Source: Clostridia bacterium
Lineage (GTDB): Bacteria; Bacillota; Clostridia; Oscillospirales; QAMX01
Assembly: GCA_017556885.1 (NCBI GenBank)
Contig: JAFYLV010000189.1
Span: forward strand, 1-8,655
Direction of reading: 5' to 3'
Length of the DNA: 8,655 nt
The notes below the pieces were generated by a model. It was not told the origin of the DNA. It ran no database searches and worked only from the letters and a program-made list of their open reading frames with translations. Shown one piece after another: positions 1 through 6,117 of the stretch (positions within the stretch are counted from its first letter, which is position 1; each line of letters starts with the position of its first letter). A program made the position numbers and the translations under genes.

Positions 1-185
1 GTTGGTTTCTCTATACGACCTCAGGAGATACGGTTGAGAAGACTTACGTTGAGTATGTTGCCGATGCGGGGGACTCCGTCCACATCCGGGCTATGGACGG
101 TAAGCGTTTTTATTACCTGAAGGATGCGGACGCCGGCTGGGAAGTGGGGCAGCGTATCCGTGCGGTGGTGGAGAAGGATAAATGA
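1..185 (+). CDS. C-terminal end of an unrecognised protein (5' truncated by the window)
   Basis: An open frame with no stop runs from base 3 to the TGA at 183-185 and gives about 60 residues, ending in GQRIRAVVEKDK. Its stop overlaps the ATG of the ABC permease (ATGA at 182-185), the usual layout of translationally coupled operon genes, so the product is likely part of the same transporter operon. The visible part is charged, alternates in a beta-like way (for example DSVHIRAMDGKRFYYL) and has no membrane segment. It does not look like the C-terminus of an ABC ATPase, and I do not recognise the family. A periplasmic or extracellular accessory protein is possible, but that is a guess from position only. 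Confidence 0.6.
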   Translation, partial: WFLYTTSGDTVEKTYVEYVADAGDSVHIRAMDGKRFYYLKDADAGWEVGQRIRAVVEKDK

Positions 186-1366
186 ATAGCGGAATTTTCA
201 GACTGTCGTTTAAGAATGTTGTTCGCGGACGTAGCCGTGTCATGCTTTCGGTTCTTTCGGTTGCGGTGGGAATTGCAGCCTTGCTTCTTTTGTACTGTGT
301 CGGTTCCGGTGGAGGGAAGTCAGTGACGGATATGCTGCGTGGCTTTGGCTTTTCCGGAGCCCTGATTGTGCCGAACAGCGGCTTTGGAAGTGCATCCCCC
401 CTATATGCAGAGGATGCGGATTATATTCTGGATGCGGTTGGAGGCGTTGAGAAGGCGATTGCTTTCACCACACGGTACGGAGTTGTTCGTTCAAGCCGAC
501 ATAGTGACGATGCGGTCATCTGGGGTGTCGGATACGGAATGGAGGAATTTATTGATTTCTCGCTTTTGCATGGAACCTTTCTTTCTCTTGCGGATATACG
601 GGAGGGAAGGGCGCTCTGTGTGATTGACCGCGAAACGGCATATCAATTCTTTGGCAGGGAAGATGCAGTCGGATGTCTTCTCACGGTTGGCTGCGGCAGC
701 ATATCGGAGGAATTTGAGGTCGCGGCGGTGACAGATGGAGGGATGTCTGTTCTCTCGGCGCTGACCGGCGGTGCAGCACCGCTCTTTGTTTACATTCCGG
801 GAAAGGCACTTTCCCGCCTGACCGGAGATAAAAAGGTGGCGCAGCTTGCCGTTAAAACGGGGGATGAATCGGTAACCGATCGAATCTGTCGGGCATTGAA
901 TGCCAAATATGATGATTCTGTCGGTTACACGGTGCAGGATCTGGATGGATATATGGGTGACATAAGCGTTATTATGCAGCTTCTCCGTCTGCTACTGCTT
1001 GCCGCGGCATCCATTTCTCTGTTGGTTTCCGGTATTGGAATTATGAATGCCATGTATTCTTCGGTGAAGGAGCGCCGTCGGGAGATCGGTCTATGCCTTG
1101 CCATGGGCGCCAGTCCTGCGCAGATCTGCTTTGGTTTTCTTGCGGAGGCAACGCTCATAACGTTCTTTGGCGGAATTCTTGGTACAGGTGCCGGTTTGCT
1201 TCTGTCGTGGCCGGTAGCGCATCTGCTCGGCATAGACTTTATGCCGAGCGCGGGTATTATCCTCGCCGCGGTTGCCTTTGTGGTGATCATTGGGTTGATC
1301 TTTGGAACCTTGCCCGCGCTGAAGGCTTCACGTCTCATTCCGGTGGAGACCCTGCGGGAGGAATAA
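182..1366 (+). CDS. ABC transporter permease, MacB/FtsX type
   Basis: This is a 394-aa membrane subunit of a MacB-like ABC transporter; such proteins work with a separate ATPase (type VII fold) in export or in mechanotransmission at the cell envelope. It has the family layout: one N-terminal membrane helix (about residues 20-42), a large extracytoplasmic domain (about 45-260), then three helices (about 263-286, 322-345 and 358-377). Hallmarks are SGIGIMNAM, the cytoplasmic coupling segment VKERRREIGLCLAMGAS, and the ending PALKASRLIPVETLREE, matching the usual 'P..KAS...P.EALR.E' end. The length is normal for the family. The ATG at 182 follows GGAG (170-173) by 8 nt and overlaps the upstream stop. 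No ATPase gene is visible; it must lie upstream if it is in this operon. The substrate cannot be told from sequence. No terminator follows the gene. Confidence 0.93.
   Translation: MNSGIFRLSFKNVVRGRSRVMLSVLSVAVGIAALLLLYCVGSGGGKSVTDMLRGFGFSGALIVPNSGFGSASPLYAEDADYILDAVGGVEKAIAFTTRYGVVRSSRHSDDAVIWGVGYGMEEFIDFSLLHGTFLSLADIREGRALCVIDRETAYQFFGREDAVGCLLTVGCGSISEEFEVAAVTDGGMSVLSALTGGAAPLFVYIPGKALSRLTGDKKVAQLAVKTGDESVTDRICRALNAKYDDSVGYTVQDLDGYMGDISVIMQLLRLLLLAAASISLLVSGIGIMNAMYSSVKERRREIGLCLAMGASPAQICFGFLAEATLITFFGGILGTGAGLLLSWPVAHLLGIDFMPSAGIILAAVAFVVIIGLIFGTLPALKASRLIPVETLREE
1225..1249 (+). repeat. Intragenic 10-bp inverted repeat (possible mRNA hairpin)
   Basis: GCTCGGCATA (1225-1234) and TATGCCGAGC (1240-1249) are exact reverse complements separated by the 5-nt loop GACTT. 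It lies in the last third of the permease gene, coding for the loop between the last two membrane helices. No T-tract follows, so it is not an intrinsic terminator. It may be chance or an mRNA structure. Confidence 0.5.
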
Positions 1367-1381
1367 TTGTCTTCACGGTGA

Positions 1382-1410
1382 TTGAATGAAGCGGCGGAAT
1401 TTGTTATAAT
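1382..1410 (+). promoter_or_regulatory. Sigma-A-type promoter of the cardiolipin synthase gene
   Basis: The -35 box is TTGAAT (1382-1387, 4 of 6 matches to TTGACA). The -10 box is a perfect TATAAT (1405-1410), and the spacer is exactly 17 bp. A TG one base upstream of the -10 box (1402-1403) makes it an extended -10 element. Transcription should start near 1417, only about 18 nt before the TTG start codon, which leaves almost no leader. The promoter would let cls be expressed apart from the upstream permease genes. I saw no convincing operator next to it. Confidence 0.85.
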
Positions 1411-1416
1411 ACAGGT

Positions 1417-1427
1417 TAAGGTGGTGA
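1417..1427 (+). promoter_or_regulatory. Extended Shine-Dalgarno that fixes the TTG start of cls
   Basis: TAAGGTGGTGA differs from the full anti-16S complement TAAGGAGGTGA at one base and ends 7 nt before the TTG at 1435. The strong site explains use of the weak start codon and supports the start at 1435. It sits at the predicted 5' end of the mRNA. Confidence 0.8.
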
Positions 1428-1434
1428 ATTATCG

Positions 1435-2961
1435 TTGAAAGAACATCTTAAGCCTGTATTGTCCAGATCCCTCATCATTGCGTTGCTTCTCGTTGTGCAG
1501 ATCCTCGCACTGGTGCTGGTCGTCCTGCGGTTTTCCGACCGATATCTATGGTATTCCGGTCTTTCACATTTTCTGGCGCTGATTGTGGTTTTCTATATTC
1601 TCCGGGATAAGAGTAACCCGGCATATAAGCTTGCATGGATCATCGTCATTCTTCTTTTGCCTGTTTTTGGACTGCTTTGTTATGCGATCTTCGGAAACCG
1701 CAAGCTCGGCCGTGCGGCAAGTAAGAAAATGGAGGATCTGACTGCCCGGTCTGCGCGTAACTATTTCCGTAAAAACGCGGTGCTTCCGTATATGGAATCC
1801 ACGGATACAGACGGTGCCGCCATGTCGCGCTATCTTGAAAACTATGCCGGCTATCCTCTGTTCCGCAATACAGAGACAAAATATTTCCCCTCCGGTGAGG
1901 AGTACTTTGCCGCGCTTACCTCCGCTCTGCGAAAAGCACGCTCGTTCATATTCCTTGAGTATTTCATTGTCGCCGAAGGGGAGATGTGGGACGCGATCCT
2001 CGCGATCTTAAAGGAAAAGGCGGAGGCCGGTGTGGATGTGCGCCTGATCTATGACGATTTTGGATGTCTGATCACCCTGCCGTCCAATTACCAGCGTGAG
2101 CTTGCACGGTACGGGATCAAGTGCTGTGTATTCAATCCTGTCATGCCTGTTCTCAATTCGGGTCTTAACAACCGCGATCACCGAAAGATCTGCGTTGTTG
2201 ACGGAAATATTGGTTTTACCGGTGGAGTTAATATTGCGGATGAGTATATCAACCGCAAACGCCGCTTCGGACACTGGAAGGATATCGGTATCGCACTTTC
2301 CGGAGACGGTGTATGGAGCCTGACGGTCATGTTCCTGACCATGTGGAGCTATCTTACGGGAAAAATCGAGCCCTTTGAGGACTTCCGTCCTTCAGTCATC
2401 CACACAGTAACGGACAGCTTTGTGCAGCCCTATGCGGATTCGCCTCTGGACCGTGAGCATGTGGGCGAGACCGCGTATATGAACCTCGTTGCGAAGGCCA
2501 GACAAAGCCTGTATATCATGACACCGTATCTTGTTTTGGACAATGAGATGCGTACCATGCTCGTAAACAGCGCAAAAAGCGGCGTAGACGTTCGAATCAT
2601 AACCCCCGGAATTCCGGATAAGAGATTTGTGTTTGCCGTTACACGGGCAAATTATGCGCCCCTGATCGAAGCCGGTGTGCGTATTTTTGAATACAGCCCG
2701 GGATTTTTACATGCAAAGAGCTTTGTCGTCGATGACAAATATGCAGCGGTAGGCACAGTCAATATGGATTTCCGCAGCTTTTATCTCCACTTTGAATGCG
2801 GAACGCTGCTTTACGGCGGTGACGTGATCGCAGATGTCAAGTCTGACTTTACGGAGACCCAGAAAATGTGCAGAGAGATCACGGCGCAGCGCCTTGCGGC
2901 ACAGCCCTGGTACAAGCGTCTGCTTCAGGTTTTCCTTTCGTTCTTCTCGCCCATGATGTAA
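1435..2961 (+). CDS. cls: Cardiolipin synthase (phospholipase D superfamily)
   Basis: A 508-aa membrane enzyme that makes cardiolipin, in the usual bacterial route from two phosphatidylglycerol molecules with release of glycerol. Hydrophobic segments lie at about residues 13-32, 41-56 and 65-85; the last two match the PLDc_N anchor, including NPAYKLAWIIVILLLPVFG. Two catalytic HKD motifs follow: HRKICVVD (H249, K251, D256) and HAKSFVVD (H426, K428, D433). Both are followed by the expected GG.N and G..N.D.RS segments. Length and layout are typical of full-length Cls. The TTG start at 1435 is supported by the promoter and strong ribosome site just upstream. No functional link to the glycosidase genes downstream is evident, but only 36 nt without a hairpin separate them, so co-transcription is possible. 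Substrate preference among phospholipids is not readable from sequence. Confidence 0.95.
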   Translation: MKEHLKPVLSRSLIIALLLVVQILALVLVVLRFSDRYLWYSGLSHFLALIVVFYILRDKSNPAYKLAWIIVILLLPVFGLLCYAIFGNRKLGRAASKKMEDLTARSARNYFRKNAVLPYMESTDTDGAAMSRYLENYAGYPLFRNTETKYFPSGEEYFAALTSALRKARSFIFLEYFIVAEGEMWDAILAILKEKAEAGVDVRLIYDDFGCLITLPSNYQRELARYGIKCCVFNPVMPVLNSGLNNRDHRKICVVDGNIGFTGGVNIADEYINRKRRFGHWKDIGIALSGDGVWSLTVMFLTMWSYLTGKIEPFEDFRPSVIHTVTDSFVQPYADSPLDREHVGETAYMNLVAKARQSLYIMTPYLVLDNEMRTMLVNSAKSGVDVRIITPGIPDKRFVFAVTRANYAPLIEAGVRIFEYSPGFLHAKSFVVDDKYAAVGTVNMDFRSFYLHFECGTLLYGGDVIADVKSDFTETQKMCREITAQRLAAQPWYKRLLQVFLSFFSPMM

Positions 2962-2982
2962 TTTGATTATGATACATACAAC

Positions 2983-2988
2983 GGAGGT
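2983..2988 (+). promoter_or_regulatory. Ribosome binding site of the GH92 gene
   Basis: GGAGGT lies 9 nt before the ATG at 2998 and supports that start, which begins right at the conserved GH92 N-terminus. The 36-nt gap after cls has no hairpin; a lone TATGAT (2968-2973) resembles a -10 box but has no -35 partner. Confidence 0.7.
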
Positions 2989-2997
2989 CACAGAAAT

Positions 2998-5900
2998 ATG
3001 AGACTTACGGATTACGTAGATCCCTTTATCGGATCCACCGGTTCGGGAAAAGCCATTGTAGGTCCGCAGATGCCCCACGGCATGTGCAAGCTTTCTCCCG
3101 ATACAGAGAGCCTTCCCAATGCCGGATACGACTGGCGCGATCATAAGATCCATGCATTCTCCCATAACCATCTGGAAGGTGTCGGCGGCCGCGGCGGCCG
3201 CGGATACATCGGAATTCTGCCTGCCTGCGGTCCAGTGGAGACCTGCGAGTATAGGTATGCTTCTGCCTTTTCCCATGACAGGGAAGAGGCGAAGGTCGGC
3301 TATTATTCTGTCGATTTGCTGGACTATGACATAAAGGCGGAACTTACGGCAACGGAGCATTGCGGTATCCACCGCTATACGTTCCCGGAATGCGATTCTT
3401 CCCGTGTGATTATTGATATCGGACATACCTCCGGCCTGTATAACCGTACCCGCGAGGGTTTCATCGAACTTGTGGATGACCGACATCTGCGCGGCTGGGG
3501 ACTCTATCCCCCGAGTGCCATCTCCAAACTCAGTGCACCCTGCTATTTCTATGCGGAATTCTCCCGTCCCTTTGATTCCGTTGATTTCTATGATGAGGAT
3601 CCGTCGGACGAGGAAATTCTGCCTTCCCCCAACCTGCGCCTGGGCCTGAATCCGTATTCTGCGGTGGATGTGCGCGGTAAGGTCAAAAAGGTGGAGGGAA
3701 ACCGTGCGGTTACCCGCCGTGCTATGGCGATGGCAAATTTCAAAACGGCATGTGGCGAGTGTATTGAAGTGCGTGTCGGCATTTCCTTTATCAGCTGCGA
3801 GCAGGCCGCGATCAGTCTTCGTGCCGAAGTTGCGAATATTTCCTTTGAGAACTGCGTCGAGCGCTGCCGCAATGCCTGGGAGGATGTGCTTTCCCGGCTG
3901 ACCGTTACCGACCGGGATGAGCGCCGCCTGCGAATCTTCTATTCGGCTCTGTACCGTGCACTTAACCAACCCACGGAGTATACCGAGGACGGACGGTTTA
4001 CCATCGCAAGCGACGGACAGGATAAAGTTCGTTTCAACGGTCACGGCTTTTATGCAGATATGTGGGCCATCTGGGATACGTTCCGTACGACTAATCCGCT
4101 GCAGGTGCTTCTGGAGCCGGATCGAAGCTCGGATATCTGTCAGTCTCTCGTTGAGTATTACAAAGACAGCGGCTGGTTGCCCACCTGTCCTGCACCCGCC
4201 CGCGGTGTGAACAACGCTATGGTGGGTCACAACTATACGTCTGTCATCGCCGATGCTTACGCAAAGGATTGCCGCAATTTTGATGCAGAAACGGCCTACC
4301 GCGCCATGTATCGCGCCGCGACAGATACTTCCAGCGCAAACGGCATCCATCCGAAGTATGACGAGCTTGGATATGTACCGGCCAATACCTCCGTTGAAGA
4401 AGATTTCTGTGTTACTGAGACGGTGGAGTATATCTACGCCGACTGGTGTACCGCGCAGCTTGCACTTGCATTGGGGAAGAAGGACGACTATGACTTCTTC
4501 ATGCGCCGGGCGCAAAACTACCGTAAGCTCTTTGACCCGAAATATAACCTTTTGCGCCGCCGCCGTGAGGACGGAACCTTTGTCGAGGAGTTTGACCCCA
4601 TGGCCTGCTTCAAGCACGGCTATACCGAGTCCTCTCCCTGGGAAGCAACCTTCTTTGTCCCTCACGACCCGCAGGGTCTCATCAATCTCTTTGGTTCCCG
4701 CGAGGCGTTTATCAATCAGCTTGACCGCGTCTTTGAGCTTGACCGCCAGAACTTCGAGAATGAGACAAGTCTCCATCTGCCTTTTATGTATATCTATGCC
4801 GGAAAGCCTTCCCGCACGGCGGAGGTTCTGCAGCGGTACGTTCATCCGCTCTTTACCGATGAGAAGGATGGCATTTACGGTGAGGACGATGCCGGTGCCC
4901 TGTCCGCATTCAATATCTTTGCGGAGCTGGGTATTTATCCCATGTGCCCCGGAAGACGGGAATTTGTTCTGTTCTCTCCCTTTGTTGATGCCTGGAGTAT
5001 GAAAAATCCCGACGGATCTACCTTCTCCGTGCGCTGCGTAGACAGAAGCGATAAAAACATCTACATAAAGTCTGTCACGCTGAATGGCGAGGACTATCCC
5101 TATACGTATCTGACGCAGGATACCCTTCGTGCCGGCGGTGAGCTGGTCATTACCATGACCGATCGTCCCGGCGATTACGGCACGCTGCAGGAGCACCTGC
5201 CGCATTCCGATTCAGAAGCGGATGTTAAGACCTACGTTCCCTCGGGAAATACGGTGTTTTCGGATGTCCGTGCCGACCGATACGTTGCATCTACGGATTC
5301 TGACGGACGCTTTACGGTTTCTGCCTGTGTCTATAATGACCGCTTTGCGGAGACGGAGGCGAGCGCGGAACTCATCCTTGACGGTGAGGCGATGGATGCG
5401 GTAACCGTTGCGCTCGCTCCGCAGGAGAAGAAACGCGTTGAGTTTACCTTGACTCTGATCCCCGGTAAGGCACATACCGTTACGGTCGGTGATGCAAAGG
5501 CAATCCGTCTTGAGGTTTGCGGCACTCCGGGGGACGATTATATCACCTTTAAGAACATCGATTCCGATTTCTATGCGGGTGAAAACAGCCTCTACATTGC
5601 TGCCGCCGGCGATCAGGGTAAGGAGCATTACGGCATGATCTACCGCAAACTCCCGGTGGAAGGCGATTTTGATGCGATAACCTGTATTGGACATAAGGAT
5701 CACACATCACCCTATGCGCCCTGCGGCATCGTTGTCCGCAATCGGATCGAGGATCCTTTGACGGATGGATATGCCGGCGGTATGTATATGGGTGCCATGT
5801 GCATGCGCGGCTTCTATTCCTATCTTGGCGGTGATATCGGATGTGATGAGACCGGTACGCACTGGGCTATGGGCGCTCCCGCGTTCCCGTGCTATGTCAA

Positions 5901-6117
5901 GATCGAAAAACGCGGAAAACATTTCCGCGGACTTTATTCACGTGACGGTATCAACTGGTCGTTGAAATCCAGCGGTACCATTGCATCGGCGGAGAATGTT
6001 CAGTATGTCGGACTATTCAGCCGCAGCTGCATCCACGATAAAGGCTTAGCCCGCTTTGACGGCGGATTAAAGATCCTTCAGGGAGGAGATATGAAAGATG
6101 AAACTACGGCTCGCTGA
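2998..6117 (+). CDS. Glycoside hydrolase family 92 (alpha-mannosidase type) with two C-terminal beta-domains
   Basis: A 1039-aa GH92 enzyme. The family comprises calcium-dependent, inverting exo-alpha-mannosidases that trim mannose from N-glycans and related glycans. The catalytic part covers about residues 1-725: an N-terminal beta-sandwich starting YVDPFIG and containing FSHNHLEG, then an (alpha/alpha)6 barrel with IWDTFR (W359, D360), GWLPTCPAP, YTESSPWEATFFVPHD (E544 is the candidate catalytic acid), NETSLH (588-593) and GEDDAGALSAF (628-638; D630/D631 region is the candidate base site). The family is usually about 730-780 aa; here about 300 residues follow. Residues about 745-845 look like a CARDB/Ig-like beta-sandwich, and about 846-1035 resemble a DUF1349/laminin-G-like lectin domain (CGIVVRNR, YVKIEKRGKHFRGLYSRDGINW). 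There is no signal peptide, so it is probably cytoplasmic. It overlaps the next gene by 20 nt. Linkage specificity is uncertain; alpha-1,2 is common in the family but unproven here. Confidence 0.93.
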   Translation: MRLTDYVDPFIGSTGSGKAIVGPQMPHGMCKLSPDTESLPNAGYDWRDHKIHAFSHNHLEGVGGRGGRGYIGILPACGPVETCEYRYASAFSHDREEAKVGYYSVDLLDYDIKAELTATEHCGIHRYTFPECDSSRVIIDIGHTSGLYNRTREGFIELVDDRHLRGWGLYPPSAISKLSAPCYFYAEFSRPFDSVDFYDEDPSDEEILPSPNLRLGLNPYSAVDVRGKVKKVEGNRAVTRRAMAMANFKTACGECIEVRVGISFISCEQAAISLRAEVANISFENCVERCRNAWEDVLSRLTVTDRDERRLRIFYSALYRALNQPTEYTEDGRFTIASDGQDKVRFNGHGFYADMWAIWDTFRTTNPLQVLLEPDRSSDICQSLVEYYKDSGWLPTCPAPARGVNNAMVGHNYTSVIADAYAKDCRNFDAETAYRAMYRAATDTSSANGIHPKYDELGYVPANTSVEEDFCVTETVEYIYADWCTAQLALALGKKDDYDFFMRRAQNYRKLFDPKYNLLRRRREDGTFVEEFDPMACFKHGYTESSPWEATFFVPHDPQGLINLFGSREAFINQLDRVFELDRQNFENETSLHLPFMYIYAGKPSRTAEVLQRYVHPLFTDEKDGIYGEDDAGALSAFNIFAELGIYPMCPGRREFVLFSPFVDAWSMKNPDGSTFSVRCVDRSDKNIYIKSVTLNGEDYPYTYLTQDTLRAGGELVITMTDRPGDYGTLQEHLPHSDSEADVKTYVPSGNTVFSDVRADRYVASTDSDGRFTVSACVYNDRFAETEASAELILDGEAMDAVTVALAPQEKKRVEFTLTLIPGKAHTVTVGDAKAIRLEVCGTPGDDYITFKNIDSDFYAGENSLYIAAAGDQGKEHYGMIYRKLPVEGDFDAITCIGHKDHTSPYAPCGIVVRNRIEDPLTDGYAGGMYMGAMCMRGFYSYLGGDIGCDETGTHWAMGAPAFPCYVKIEKRGKHFRGLYSRDGINWSLKSSGTIASAENVQYVGLFSRSCIHDKGLARFDGGLKILQGGDMKDETTAR
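3185..3202 (+). repeat. Tandem 9-bp repeat GCGGCCGCG x2 inside GH92
   Basis: Two exact copies of GCGGCCGCG sit side by side (3185-3193 and 3194-3202), giving two adjacent GCGGCCGC palindromes and coding GGRGGRG. The repeat falls right after the conserved FSHNHLEGVG segment of the GH92 N-terminal domain, where relatives usually have a short loop leading to a GD-I/L strand. It is in frame and adds no stop. Confidence 0.75.
6081..6088 (+). promoter_or_regulatory. Ribosome binding site inside the end of GH92 that sets the DUF4838 start
   Basis: GGGAGGAG ends 9 nt before the ATG at 6098. A closer ATG at 6091 is in the GH92 frame, only 2 nt from the site, and is not a start for the second gene. 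The site therefore favours 6098 and a 20-nt overlap with the GH92 stop at 6115-6117, consistent with translational coupling. Confidence 0.75.

Noticed and set aside
2962..2997. Possible separate promoter for the glycosidase pair (TATGAT at 2968-2973)
   Set aside because: No -35 element at a proper distance; too weak to call. No catabolite-repression (cre) site was seen here either.
2707..5205. An 832-codon open frame on the minus strand, opposite the end of cls and most of GH92
   Set aside because: The plus-strand frames show clear catalytic motifs across the same bases, while the antisense translation matches no domain I know and crosses two real genes. It is explained by codon bias leaving few stops in the opposite frame.
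5911..5929. CGCGGAAA and TTTCCGCG, 8-bp inverted repeat with a 3-nt loop in the GH92 gene
   Set aside because: Short, inside coding sequence and without a T-tract; likely chance.
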